From NCBI GenBank assembly GCA_963754285.1, contig CAVWFN010000008.1:1-64000 (forward strand): a DNA stretch of 64,000 nucleotides, given 5' to 3'. The notes beneath the pieces are model-generated. The model had not been told where the DNA came from. It saw nothing but the letters and a program-made list of their open reading frames with translations, and did not search any database. Shown one piece after another: positions 16,975 to 26,157 of this stretch (position 1 is its first letter; every line of letters begins with the position of its first letter). The stretch is from RYN-133 sp963754285 (GTDB taxonomy: Bacteria > Actinomycetota > Actinomycetes > Mycobacteriales > Jatrophihabitantaceae). The translations under genes and the position numbers were made by a program.

Positions 16975-17895
16975 ATGCGCTGGCAAACGGCCGACGACTC
17001 CCCGGACGGGCTGTTCGACGTCGGCGACCTGTTCGCCGACGACTACAGCTCCGGGCGTATGTCGCACCTCGAGTTTCTGCCCGTCCTCGCCCACCGCGTG
17101 CTCAACCACCTGCCGAAGTCGCCCTTCGCGCGTTGGACGATCAACGCCTACCGCGGATGCAGCCATTCGTGCGTGTATTGCTTCGCCCGGCCGACGCACG
17201 AATACCTCGGCTTCAACGCGGGCAGCGACTTCGACACGAAGATCGTGGTCAAGATCAATGCAGTGGACGTGCTGCGGCGCGAGCTTGCGAATCCGAAATG
17301 GACGCACGAGAAGGTCGCGATGGGCACGAACACCGATCCCTACCAACGCGCCGAGGCGAAGTTCAAACTGACCCGCGGCATCATCGCCGCGCTGGTCGAC
17401 GCCGACACCCCGTTCTCGATCCTGACGAAGTCGCCCCTGGTCACCCGCGATCTCGACCTCATCGCTCCCGCGGCGCGACACCTCGAGGTCAACGTCTCGT
17501 TCTCGATCGCAACCATCGACGAGCACGCGTGGCGCGTCACTGAACCGGGCACGCCGCACCCGCTGCGTCGCATCGCTGCCGTGCGCGCGATGGTCGAGGC
17601 CGGCGTGCCGACCGGCGTGATCATGGCGCCGATCCTGCCCGGCCTGTCCGATCAGCGCGCCCAGATCGAGGCGACCGTCGCGGCGATCCAGGATGCCGGC
17701 GCCGAGGTGTTCCACGCGCATCCGGTCTACCTGCGCGGAGCGACGCGAGAGCACTTCATGTCATGGCTCTACGACCACGACCGAGAGTTGCACGCGCGCT
17801 ACGTCCGCGGCATCTCCGAGCGCGGCGACGTCACCCGCGAGTACAAGAAGTGGGTGAGCGATGCCGTCGCCGGAGCGAAAGCGAAGTACGGATAA
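16975..17895 (+). CDS. Rv2578c-family radical SAM protein
   Basis: 306 aa. The radical SAM cluster motif CxxxCxxC is in RGCSHSCVYCFARPTH. The preceding KSPFARWTINAYRGC and the following MGTNTDPYQRAE are typical of the Rv2578c branch, which is related in layout to spore photoproduct lyase. The reaction is not established. The LexA-type box immediately upstream suggests a DNA-damage role. It is the only gene of its transcription unit before the kinase gene 43 bases downstream. Confidence 0.88.
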   Translation: MRWQTADDSPDGLFDVGDLFADDYSSGRMSHLEFLPVLAHRVLNHLPKSPFARWTINAYRGCSHSCVYCFARPTHEYLGFNAGSDFDTKIVVKINAVDVLRRELANPKWTHEKVAMGTNTDPYQRAEAKFKLTRGIIAALVDADTPFSILTKSPLVTRDLDLIAPAARHLEVNVSFSIATIDEHAWRVTEPGTPHPLRRIAAVRAMVEAGVPTGVIMAPILPGLSDQRAQIEATVAAIQDAGAEVFHAHPVYLRGATREHFMSWLYDHDRELHARYVRGISERGDVTREYKKWVSDAVAGAKAKYG

Positions 17896-17938
17896 ATCCG
17901 TCTGACCATCGACCCTTCGGCCGGTAACCTCCGGCGCG

Positions 17939-18832
17939 ATGATCGAGATCCCGCCGATCGTGGCGAACAAGGCCCGAGCGCTCGGCGCGCACGCGTGGCT
18001 CGCCGCCTTGCCCGACCTGGTCGCCGAGCTCGAGCGCGACTGGCACATCCGCGTCGCGACACCGTTCGACGGCGGCACCGAGGCCTACGTCGCACCGGCG
18101 ACCCTGGCTGACGGCACCGAGGCGGTGCTGAAGCTGATCATGCCGCGCGACGACACCGCGGCCGATCACGAGATCGTCGTGCTGCGCATCGCCGACGGCG
18201 ACGGCTGCGTGCAGCTCTACCGGGCCGACGAGCAACGCGGCGCCATGCTGCTCGAGCGCCTCGGGCCGTCGCTCTACGACCTCGCGATGCCGATCGCGCA
18301 GCGCCACGAGATCCTCACCGACCTCGCGAGCCGCGTCTGGCGACCGGCCGCCGATGCAGGTCTGCCGAACGGCGCCGACAAGGCGGCCTGGCTCGCCACC
18401 GCGATCACCGCGATGTGGGAACGCCTCGACCGGCCGTGCTCCGAACGCGCGGTGGCTCAGGCGCTCGAGTGCGCCGAACGCCGAGGACGCGCCCACGATC
18501 CGGCCACCGCGCGGCTCGTGCACGGCGACGTGCACCAATGGAACGCGCTCCAATCGCGCGCCGGGTTCGCGCTGGTCGATCCCGACGGCCTGTTCGCCGA
18601 CCCGGAATACGACCTCGGCGTGATCATGCGCGAGGACCCGCTCGAACTGCTCACCGAAGGCCCGCGCACGCGCAGCGCGTGGCTCGCTGCCCGCACCGGG
18701 ACGGACGAGGCCGCGATCTGGGAGTGGGGAGTCGTCGAACGGGTGTCGACCGGCCTGCTGGCCACCGAGATCGACTTGCAGCCGATCGGCGCCCAGATGC
18801 TGCACGCCGCCGACGTCATCGCGGCCGGCTGA
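17939..18832 (+). CDS. APH(6)/hydroxyurea-type small-molecule kinase
   Basis: 297 aa, aminoglycoside phosphotransferase fold of the APH_6_hur family (streptomycin 6-kinase-like). The catalytic loop is LVHGDVHQWNAL and the metal-binding segment is LVDPDGLFADPEYDLG; N-lobe Lys is in AVLKLIMPRDD. Many members are house-keeping kinases of unknown substrate, so streptomycin resistance should not be assumed. No antibiotic cluster is adjacent. Confidence 0.82.
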   Translation: MIEIPPIVANKARALGAHAWLAALPDLVAELERDWHIRVATPFDGGTEAYVAPATLADGTEAVLKLIMPRDDTAADHEIVVLRIADGDGCVQLYRADEQRGAMLLERLGPSLYDLAMPIAQRHEILTDLASRVWRPAADAGLPNGADKAAWLATAITAMWERLDRPCSERAVAQALECAERRGRAHDPATARLVHGDVHQWNALQSRAGFALVDPDGLFADPEYDLGVIMREDPLELLTEGPRTRSAWLAARTGTDEAAIWEWGVVERVSTGLLATEIDLQPIGAQMLHAADVIAAG

Positions 18833-18873
18833 TCGCAGCACCGAACGTGCCCGGCTGGGATACCGTCGCTTCG

Positions 18874-19218
18874 ATGACTCGCATCCTTGTCGCCGACAAC
18901 GACCCGGACGCCCTCGATCTCGCGGTGCTCGACCTGCAGCTCGAGGGGCACCAGGTCATGGGCGCGCCGGGTGGCGACGAGGCGCTCGAACTGATCGACA
19001 GCTTCGATCCCGAGGTCGTCGTGCTCGATCATCGGATGCCGCCCGGGCCGACCGGGCTGACCGTGGCGCTGGGGCTGCGCAAGTCCCGTCCGGACCTGCA
19101 CGTGGTCATTTACAGCAATTACCAAGATGTCGAACTCGTCCGTGAGGCGAGGTCGGCAGGTATCCCATTCCTGCCAAAAGGGAATCTCCGGACGCTGCGC
19201 GCCGCAATTGATCGTTGA
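18874..19218 (+). CDS. Single-domain response regulator
   Basis: 114 aa, receiver domain only. Acidic pocket ADNDPD, phospho-acceptor Asp in VVVLDHRMPPGPTG and conserved Lys in FLPKGNL. It has no output domain, so it likely acts by protein contact or as a phosphate shuttle. Its stop overlaps the first possible start of the following histidine kinase, giving a coupled receiver-kinase pair. Confidence 0.85.
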   Translation: MTRILVADNDPDALDLAVLDLQLEGHQVMGAPGGDEALELIDSFDPEVVVLDHRMPPGPTGLTVALGLRKSRPDLHVVIYSNYQDVELVREARSAGIPFLPKGNLRTLRAAIDR

Positions 19219-21140
19219 TCTTGGCAGAATTGCGGATACTTAGGCGCTCTTACGAGTACGGTCGCGCCGTGCGTTCGGGTCGCCCCTCCCCGCTGCGCCT
19301 GGCAGGCGTAGTCGTCCCGCTCGTCATCGGCATCGCGATGGCGGTCGTCGTGCTGCGCGCCGAACGCGATCAGGCTCACAGCGATGCCGCTGCAACGCTC
19401 CGGGCGACTGTCGCCTCGACCGTGTCACCGGTGCGCACCGAGATCCGTAACGAACTGTCTGCGGCACCCGGTGCGGGCGCCGAGCGGATCGTCCCCGCCG
19501 CCCGCCTGGGCAGCGCGCCGATCTCGGCCACCGCCGCGATCACCGCCCGCGACTCGGGCACGGCCATGCTCGACGACACGGCAAAGCCGCCCGCGATCAT
19601 CGTCCCGGTCTATCGCGGCGGAACCACGCCGTCGTCGACAGCGGCGCGGCGGGCGGAGATCGTTTCCTACCGCGTCGTCGCGCTGACGCTGCACGCGACG
19701 CTCGCCACGCTGCAACCGTCCTCCGGCGGGCTGATGGTGCTCGGGCCGAACCGGCTCGTGGCCGCCACGCCGCGGGCGGCGCCGGCCGGTGCTCCCGTGT
19801 ACGGCGTCGACATGGATCTCACCGGCTCGCCAGGTTGGGTCGTCGCGAGCTGGGCGCCCGAGCCGGGCATCCCCGGCACCGCGTGGCTGTGGGCCCTGCT
19901 GATCCTCGCGGTTTTTGCCGCCGTCTCGGCGGTGCTCTGGGTCGTCCAGCGGCGCGAGGCGCTCGCCTCAGCGCGGCTGAAAGCCATCGAGCACAACCGG
20001 GCGTTGTTCACCGGTCTCGCCTCGGTCATGCAGGGCAGCCTCGACCTCGGCGAGGTCGCTCCCGCGCTGGCCGCACATCTGTCGGACGGACTGAAGCTGG
20101 AGGGGCTGAGCCTGTCCACGCCCGGTGACCGCGGTGAGAAGCAGGTCTTCTCGTGGGGCAGTCCCCCCGATCGCACCACCCGTGCGCTGACCTCGATGCC
20201 GGCCTCGGTCGCTCCCGGTGACACGCTGGCCATCGCGCTCACGCGTGGGGGACGGACCCTGGGCGTGTTGCGCCTGATGGCCGGGCCGGGGCTGGGCAGC
20301 GACGACCTGACGGCGTTGGGCGCGACCACCGACCTGCTCGGTTCGACCCTCGCCAACGCCGAGGCGTTCGCCAGCCAGCAGGAACTCGTCGAGCGGATGC
20401 GCTCGGTCGACGAGCTGAAGACAGTGTTCCTCGCGACCGCGTCGCACGAGTTGCGCACGCCGGTGACTGCGATCGTCGGCTTCTCGACGCTGCTGCTCGA
20501 CCGCTGGGACCAGATGGGCCCGACGCAACAGCGCGGCCTGCTCGAGCGGGTGCAGGCAAACGGCAGCCGGCTCAACACGTTGATCGAGCAGCTGCTCGAC
20601 TTCTCACAGCTCGAACGCGGGCTGCCGCGCGCAAATGTCGAGGTGCTCGACCTCGGCGAGACCGTGCGCAGAATTCTCGCCGACCAGCCGGAGCTGCAGT
20701 CCGGACACGGTCTCAACCTCAATATCGCCAATGGCTGCAAGGTTCGCGGTTCGGCGTCGGCGATCGAACGCATCGTGACGAACCTGGTCGGCAACGCTGC
20801 CAAGTACTCACCGGCCGGGACGACCATCACGGTCACCGTTCGCGCCGAGGGCAACGACCATGCCGTCGTCCTCGTCGACGACCAGGGGTCCGGAGTTCCC
20901 TTCGACGACCGCGAGAAGGTGTTCAGCCGCTTCTACCGTGGCCGCGGCGACACCGTCGCCCGCACACGCGGCGCCGGGATCGGCCTGGCCATCGTGGCCG
21001 AGTACGCCGCGTCGATGTCGGGCACGGCACGCGTCACCGACGCACCCGGCGGCGGCGCGCGCTTCGCCATCACCTTCCCGATGATCACTTCCTACGCGCA
21101 CCAATCCTCGCAAGGAGCGGCCGATGTCGCGGTCTCGTGA
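19215..21140 (+). CDS. Membrane sensor histidine kinase
   Basis: 641 aa from a TTG at 19215 that overlaps the receiver stop (TTGA). An in-frame GTG at 19269 (MRSGRPSPLRL) would remove 18 residues and gives a cleaner first helix. The extracytoplasmic domain spans about 55-210. A second helix (LLILAVFAAVSAVLWVV) follows, then a GAF-like region (about 255-385). HisKA shows TASHELRTPVTAIVGF (phospho-His) and the ATPase shows NLVGNAAKYSP, DQGSGVPFDD and GAGIGLAIV. The signal sensed is unknown. Confidence 0.88.
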   Translation: MILAELRILRRSYEYGRAVRSGRPSPLRLAGVVVPLVIGIAMAVVVLRAERDQAHSDAAATLRATVASTVSPVRTEIRNELSAAPGAGAERIVPAARLGSAPISATAAITARDSGTAMLDDTAKPPAIIVPVYRGGTTPSSTAARRAEIVSYRVVALTLHATLATLQPSSGGLMVLGPNRLVAATPRAAPAGAPVYGVDMDLTGSPGWVVASWAPEPGIPGTAWLWALLILAVFAAVSAVLWVVQRREALASARLKAIEHNRALFTGLASVMQGSLDLGEVAPALAAHLSDGLKLEGLSLSTPGDRGEKQVFSWGSPPDRTTRALTSMPASVAPGDTLAIALTRGGRTLGVLRLMAGPGLGSDDLTALGATTDLLGSTLANAEAFASQQELVERMRSVDELKTVFLATASHELRTPVTAIVGFSTLLLDRWDQMGPTQQRGLLERVQANGSRLNTLIEQLLDFSQLERGLPRANVEVLDLGETVRRILADQPELQSGHGLNLNIANGCKVRGSASAIERIVTNLVGNAAKYSPAGTTITVTVRAEGNDHAVVLVDDQGSGVPFDDREKVFSRFYRGRGDTVARTRGAGIGLAIVAEYAASMSGTARVTDAPGGGARFAITFPMITSYAHQSSQGAADVAVS

Positions 21141-22779
21141 TCGACTCATTCCGGCCGTGGCCGGCGGCCTCGTCGTCGTCGTCGCGGTCAGCGTCGTCCT
21201 GCTGCTGCGGGTGGCCAACAACCAGGGCATCGACGCTCTCACCCACGCAAAGCTGCAGCAGGTGCAAGCCACCGCCGACAGCTTCAATGCTCGCGTCGCG
21301 TCGTCACTCACGTCCGTCGCCGGACTCGGCAACGCGAAATGGCAGCTCACCCCGAACAGCGCGGCGGACGAGAAGGTTCTGCAGACCTACAACGTCGACC
21401 CGAACGCCAATTCAGGCTTCTTCCTGATCAACTCGCATGACGTCGTCACCACCGGCATCCTGCTGCGTCCGGGCAAGCTCGGCAGCACCTTCGCACCGCC
21501 GGGCTGGACGAAAGCGAAGCAGCAACTCGAAACACAGCCGGCGGTCGTCCTGCCGGTGACCAAGACCGGCCTGACGACCGAACTGCCCAGCTACGACCTG
21601 GTCGTCGCGATCCGGGGCGCGACGCCCACGAGCGTGCGCGGTGCGCTCGTGTTCGAGGAGGCGGTCACAGAGACATCGACGTTCGAACTCGAGATCGCCC
21701 AACTCATCGATCGCTCGGCATCGACGGCCGCATGGTTCTTCATCGACAGCCGCGGCAGCGTGGTGGCGACGACGCAGAGCACCGGCCTCGGCGACAAGGT
21801 CGCCAACCTGCGGTACCTGTCGATCCCGACCGGGGTGGGCTACGTCGACAACGACATCGTCGTTACGGCCGACGTGCCGTCGATCCACTGGCGCGTCGTC
21901 TTCCGCGAGAGTCGGTCGCAGTTCGAGAGCGGTGTGAGCGGACCGCTCCAGCAGGCCGGCCTGATCCTGATCCTGCTGCTGCTCGCGGTCGGTCTCACGC
22001 TGGTCGTGATCCTCATCCGGCGACTGCGCGAGGCACGCGAGCAGGAGCGCCGGCTGCGCGAGCTGACCCGTTCGCAGTCGGAGTTCATCTCGGTGGTGTC
22101 GCACGAGTTGCGCACACCGGTGGCCGGCGTGCTCGGGTTCCTGCAGACCACGGTCGACCACTGGGACACGCTCAGCGACACCGACCGGCTGAACACGGTG
22201 CGGCGCGCAGTGACGAACGCGCGGCGGTTGCAAGCGATGACGCGTGACGTCCTCGACACCGAAAGCATCGAGTCGGGACGCATCGGCTACTCGTTCCAGC
22301 CCGTCGACCTCGGCACCGAACTGCAGACCGCGGTCGACTCCAGCCGCGACGCCGACCCGAGCCGGCTGATCGAGCTCGAACCGCCGAGCGTCCCTGTCAC
22401 GATCGAGGCCGACCCGGACCGGTTCCAGCAGGTGCTGTCGAACCTGCTCGAAAACGCCCGGAAGAACTCGCCGGTCAACGAAGAGATCAACGTCGAGACC
22501 GACATCGTCCCCGCCGACGACGACCAGGGACGCAGGGTGCGGATCTCGGTGATCGACCACGGCCCAGGCGTGAGCCCGGACTCGCTCGACCGGATCTTCG
22601 AGAAGTTCGTGCGCGGCAACGACAACGCCGTGACCGGCACCGGATTGGGCCTCTACATCGTCCGCACCATCGTCGAGGCACACCACGGTCGCATCTGGTG
22701 CGAGAGCGAGCCGGGCCTGCGAACCGCCTTCATTGTCGAGCTCCCACTTGAAGATGTCCCCGCGGCGGCGCGCTCATGA
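21124..22779 (+). CDS. Membrane sensor histidine kinase with Cache-like sensor
   Basis: 551 aa. The first helix (10-29) is followed by an extracytoplasmic domain of about 250 residues with the layout of a double-Cache/PDC sensor, then a second helix (LILILLLLAVGLTLVVILI). HisKA shows SVVSHELRTPVAGVLGF and the ATPase shows NLLENARKNSP, DHGPGVSPDS and GTGLGLYIVRT. It overlaps the preceding kinase by 17 bases, so the two kinases are co-translated. Small-ligand sensing is inferred from the fold. Confidence 0.88.
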   Translation: MSRSRDRLIPAVAGGLVVVVAVSVVLLLRVANNQGIDALTHAKLQQVQATADSFNARVASSLTSVAGLGNAKWQLTPNSAADEKVLQTYNVDPNANSGFFLINSHDVVTTGILLRPGKLGSTFAPPGWTKAKQQLETQPAVVLPVTKTGLTTELPSYDLVVAIRGATPTSVRGALVFEEAVTETSTFELEIAQLIDRSASTAAWFFIDSRGSVVATTQSTGLGDKVANLRYLSIPTGVGYVDNDIVVTADVPSIHWRVVFRESRSQFESGVSGPLQQAGLILILLLLAVGLTLVVILIRRLREAREQERRLRELTRSQSEFISVVSHELRTPVAGVLGFLQTTVDHWDTLSDTDRLNTVRRAVTNARRLQAMTRDVLDTESIESGRIGYSFQPVDLGTELQTAVDSSRDADPSRLIELEPPSVPVTIEADPDRFQQVLSNLLENARKNSPVNEEINVETDIVPADDDQGRRVRISVIDHGPGVSPDSLDRIFEKFVRGNDNAVTGTGLGLYIVRTIVEAHHGRIWCESEPGLRTAFIVELPLEDVPAAARS

Positions 22780-22804
22780 GCAGTTTTACTGTTAGTTTCA
22801 GCCC

Positions 22805-23218
22805 GTGAACGACACTCTGGATCCCACCGACACGCTCGAGACGACCATCCTCGTCGTCGACGACGATGCCGACATGCGCTTTCTCGCGCGCTCCGTTCTC
22901 GAAGGATCGGGCATCGAGGTGGCCGGAGAGGCCGCGGACGGGGCCGAGGCCCTGGCCAAGCTCGAGGAGCTCGACCCACCGCCGGTGCCCACGGTCGTGC
23001 TGCTCGACAACCAGATGCCGGGCCTGACCGGGCTCGAGGTTGCCGAGCAGATCCTGCGCGAACGCCCCGAACAACTCATCGTGCTGTTCAGCGCCTATCT
23101 CGACGCCGACATCATCGCGAAGGCTAAGCGGCTCGGCATCGCGAGTTGTGTGTCGAAGAACGACGCGATGGACCTGCCGGAGATCCTCACCGACCTGGTG
23201 CGCGAGAAGCGCGCGTAA
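22805..23218 (+). CDS. Single-domain response regulator
   Basis: 137 aa from GTG at 22805. The receiver has VVDDDADMR, phospho-Asp in VVLLDNQMPGLTG, Ser/Thr switch in VLFSAYLD and Lys in CVSKNDAMD. There is no output domain. It closes the receiver-kinase-kinase-receiver cluster. Confidence 0.86.
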   Translation: MNDTLDPTDTLETTILVVDDDADMRFLARSVLEGSGIEVAGEAADGAEALAKLEELDPPPVPTVVLLDNQMPGLTGLEVAEQILRERPEQLIVLFSAYLDADIIAKAKRLGIASCVSKNDAMDLPEILTDLVREKRA

Positions 23219-23222
23219 CCGA

Positions 23223-24464
23223 CTACCCGATCACCGGGTCGCGCTGCACCGGGCACGTCATGCATCGCGCTCCCCCGCGGCCGCGACCCAGTTCGCCGCC
23301 CGACACCGTCAGCACCTCGATGCCGTTGGCTTCGAGCATGCCGTTGGTCGCCACGTTGCGGTCGTAACCGACGACCACGCCGGGCTCCAGCGCGAGGTAG
23401 TTGTTCCCGTCGCTCCACTGCTCGCGTTCCGCGGCAGCGGCGTCCGCCCCGGCGCGCAGGATGCGGACGTGATCGACGCCGAGCGCGTCGGCCAGCGCAC
23501 GAGGCAACCGCTCGACCGGTTCCACGTGCAGCGGCTCGCCCTCGTCCGCACCCGGGGTGATGCGCCAGGCGCGCAGCGCGTCCAGATCGAGGTGCGGATA
23601 GGCCACGAACGTCGCGACGTCGACCATCGTCAGCACCGTGTCGAGGTGCATCGTCGCGCGCGCCGACGGGATGTCGGCCGCGACGACGACCTGCGCCGCC
23701 TGGGTCGCGAACAAGCGGCGCGCCAGCAACTCCACCGCAGTCGGCGTGGTTCGCTCGCCCATCCCGATCAGGACGACGCCGGGCGCGAGGACGAGCAGGT
23801 CGCCGCCTTCGAGCGTGGCCGGGCGGTGATCGCGATCGTCGTCGCCGTAGTACCGCTCGAATTCCGCGTCGCGGAACAACGGGTGGTACCGGTACACGGC
23901 GCGGGTGTGCACCGACTCCCGTTGACGCGCCAGCTTGGCCATCGGGTTGACCGTCACGCCGTTCGTTATCCAGGCCGAGTTGTCGCGCTGGAACAGCGTG
24001 TTCGGCAGCGGCGCCAGCACGAGATCGTCGTCTTCGAGCGCCTGCCACCGCAGGCTCGGCGACCGCGGCGGCTCCAGCTCTGATTTCAGGACGCCACCGA
24101 TGAGCAGGTCGGCCATCGTGTCCGGATCGGCGTCGTCGAGACGTCGCCGCACCGAGTGCGCCATCTGCTCACCGAACCGTTCCGGCGTGCAGGTGCGATC
24201 GAGCACGAAGCGCCGGCCGACGGTGGTGGCCAGCGCGCCGGCCAGCAGGTCGGCGAACAGGTGTACCTGCGCGCCGCGCGAGGCCAGCACCTCGACGAAC
24301 TGATCGTGCTCGTCGCGTGCCCGGGCCGCCCACGGCACGTCGTCGAACAGCAGTGCGTGGATGTTGCTCGGCGTCAGCCGGTCGAGTTCGCGACCCGGAC
24401 GATGGACGATGACATGGCGCAGCGGCCCGATCTCGCTGTCGATGCGCGGGGCGAAGGCGTTCAG
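23223..24464 (-). CDS. arcA: Arginine deiminase
   Basis: 413 aa. It hydrolyses arginine to citrulline and ammonia. The substrate-binding region is PNTLFQRDNSAWI (Asp conserved, though the usual FTRD reads FQRD), followed by the acid LEGGDLL, the His/Asp pair HLDTVLTMVD and the catalytic Cys in GGARCMTCPV near the C-terminus. No ATG, GTG or TTG lies near the expected N-terminus; the best start is CTG at 24464, which overlaps the upstream stop (CTGA) and gives MNAFAPRIDSEIG. No arcB or arcC is present. The gene is the last of a mau-like operon, so its role may differ from arginine fermentation. Confidence 0.88.
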   Translation of the reverse strand: MNAFAPRIDSEIGPLRHVIVHRPGRELDRLTPSNIHALLFDDVPWAARARDEHDQFVEVLASRGAQVHLFADLLAGALATTVGRRFVLDRTCTPERFGEQMAHSVRRRLDDADPDTMADLLIGGVLKSELEPPRSPSLRWQALEDDDLVLAPLPNTLFQRDNSAWITNGVTVNPMAKLARQRESVHTRAVYRYHPLFRDAEFERYYGDDDRDHRPATLEGGDLLVLAPGVVLIGMGERTTPTAVELLARRLFATQAAQVVVAADIPSARATMHLDTVLTMVDVATFVAYPHLDLDALRAWRITPGADEGEPLHVEPVERLPRALADALGVDHVRILRAGADAAAAEREQWSDGNNYLALEPGVVVGYDRNVATNGMLEANGIEVLTVSGGELGRGRGGARCMTCPVQRDPVIG

Positions 24465-25210
24465 GACGACACGGCTCGCAATCGCAGGGACGGCGTGACT
24501 GCGAGCGCTGCCGCGACGACGGCGACACCGCCGGCGAGCAGCGCGCCACCGAGCACGAACCCGCCGACAACCGCCGCCGCCGCACTGACCGCGACGCACG
24601 CCCACAGCGACGGCATCGCAAGCGCGGCAATGCGCCGGTGTGCAGTGCGCAACCGATCCGGCGTACGCGCGGGCGCGGCGACGAGGATCGTCAGCCCGCG
24701 CACCAGTCCGAACGTCAGCGCGATGGACGCGGCCTGCGCCGGCGAGCCGGTGAGGACGGCAAGCAACGCGACCAGGTAGACGGCCGCAGTCATGATGTAC
24801 GTGGCGAACCCGGCGCCGATCTGGACGCCGTAACCGCCGGCGTAGATCCAGCGCCGGTACCTGACCAGCCAGCGCTCGTCGACCTGACGCGGATGGTCGG
24901 GCAGCGAGCGTCCGAACACTGCGGTGTCGGATGCGATCGCGACCAGCGCAGCACCGAGCAGGATCGCCCAGGTCAGCGTCGTCGTGGCGTGCAGGCGGGC
25001 GTAGCCGGACGCGGCGACGGCGCACCCGGCGCCGAGAAGCGCACCGCCGACAACCGCACCGGCGACGTACCAGAGCACGGTGAGCCAGAACCGGTTGCCG
25101 CGCGCGGTCTCCGAGACCGGGTTGAGCGACGACAGCATCGACAGTCCGCACGGTGACCACATGCCACGGATCGCGGCGACGACTGCAACTGCTAGAGCGA
25201 CGACGAGCAT
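24461..25210 (-). CDS. MauF-like/CcdA-like polytopic membrane protein
   Basis: 249 aa, six or more helices. The first helix ends in RGMWSPCGLSMLSSLNP, which resembles MauF of methylamine dehydrogenase clusters and the Cys-Pro helix of CcdA/DsbD electron transporters. A second Cys is in GAGCAVAAS. It would carry reducing equivalents across the membrane or help mature the exported Cys-rich protein encoded just upstream. Its ATG overlaps that gene's stop (ATGA). The MauF assignment is from motif and context. Confidence 0.65.
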   Translation of the reverse strand: MLVVALAVAVVAAIRGMWSPCGLSMLSSLNPVSETARGNRFWLTVLWYVAGAVVGGALLGAGCAVAASGYARLHATTTLTWAILLGAALVAIASDTAVFGRSLPDHPRQVDERWLVRYRRWIYAGGYGVQIGAGFATYIMTAAVYLVALLAVLTGSPAQAASIALTFGLVRGLTILVAAPARTPDRLRTAHRRIAALAMPSLWACVAVSAAAAVVGGFVLGGALLAGGVAVVAAALAVTPSLRLRAVSS

Positions 25211-26145
25211 CACGGGCTCCTCGTATCGGTGTGCCAGATCGCGTGACCGTGGTCGTAGATCACGAGGCGGCCGTCGTTGAGCAGCCGCAACTGCACCTTC
25301 GCGTTCGCGCGCGCCGAGTGCGAGCTCCACAGCTTGCCGCCGTGCTTGTTGAGCACGGCAAGCTCGCCACTCGGGAACAGCTTGACCACCCCGCCGTGCG
25401 CCTTGCCGGACGTGTGCGTCTGCCAGATCGTCCCGCGGTCGTTCTGCAAGGACAGGTTTCCGTACTTTCCGAAGAACAACGTCGTGTGCCGGTCGGGCGA
25501 CGTGAGGCGCTGACCGTTGTGCAGCTCGTGGTTCGAACCGAGCGTCGCCGACGCCTTCGGGAAGGTCGGCAGCGGCGGGAAGGTGTTGTCGTGGTTCAGG
25601 CACGGCGCGTTGTGCTCGGCGGTGTTGTTGTCGGTCGCGCTCGAGGTTCCGCAGTGCCCCGGGTAGACGTCCCACGGCGGACGGCAACTGATCTGCCGGC
25701 ACACGACCGCCGTGACGCCGGAGATCTGCGTGTTGCACTGGCCGTAGCGGAAGACGTTGCACGCGACGTATCGGTTGTCGCAGCTGCCGGTGTTGCAGTG
25801 GCAGCGCCAGTGCGAGCCCGGCTTGGCGTTGCAGTCGATGTAGTAGCGCGCCGCGCCGCCGCAGTAGGACGAGCGGTCGGCCTTCCACCACCCACCGGGG
25901 TAGGAGCCCGGCGGGCAGGTGTTGTGCCCGTTGTTGATCGAGCAGCACATCGCCGACCAGCCGTCGCTGCAGTTGGCGCCCGGTCCGCAGACCGACGCGT
26001 AGGCGCTCTGCGGCTTGGTCAGGTACCCGATCGGGTTGACCGCCAGCGCCGCACCCCCGACTGTCGCGGCGGTCAGGAAGCCGCGCCGCGACGGTGTGCG
26101 GCGGGCCAGCCGATTGACCAACCGCTCGGTGAACGACTCAGTCAT
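25210..26145 (-). CDS. Tat-exported Cys-rich MauA-like protein fused to a B-lectin domain
   Basis: 311 aa. The twin-arginine signal is TPSRRGFLTAATVGG (Arg20-Arg21). Residues 50-185 hold 16 cysteines (53, 59, 67, 68, 77, 95, 105, 115, 117, 122, 129, 137, 149, 154, 165, 182). Their pattern, including CCSINNG, NTCPPGS, GGWWKAD and CHCN, resembles the methylamine dehydrogenase light chain. A tryptophan pair (86-87) lies near the first TTQ tryptophan position, but the residue before Cys149, where the second TTQ Trp would be, is Val. Residues 200-311 are a bulb-type lectin domain with repeats GNLSLQNDRGTIWQT, GELAVLNKHGGKLWS and GRLVIYDHGHAIWHT. It would bind glycan outside the cell. No heavy chain (MauB) or MauG is encoded nearby. 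TTQ formation is therefore unproven. Confidence 0.75.
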   Translation of the reverse strand: MTESFTERLVNRLARRTPSRRGFLTAATVGGAALAVNPIGYLTKPQSAYASVCGPGANCSDGWSAMCCSINNGHNTCPPGSYPGGWWKADRSSYCGGAARYYIDCNAKPGSHWRCHCNTGSCDNRYVACNVFRYGQCNTQISGVTAVVCRQISCRPPWDVYPGHCGTSSATDNNTAEHNAPCLNHDNTFPPLPTFPKASATLGSNHELHNGQRLTSPDRHTTLFFGKYGNLSLQNDRGTIWQTHTSGKAHGGVVKLFPSGELAVLNKHGGKLWSSHSARANAKVQLRLLNDGRLVIYDHGHAIWHTDTRSP

Positions 26146-26157
26146 GGTGGTTCACCG

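Noticed and set aside
17939..18832. Streptomycin resistance gene
   Set aside because: The family match is to APH(6)-type kinases, but sequence alone does not show an antibiotic substrate and there is no resistance or biosynthetic context.
23223..24464. Arginine deiminase fermentation pathway
   Set aside because: There is no ornithine carbamoyltransferase, carbamate kinase or arginine/ornithine antiporter in the window.
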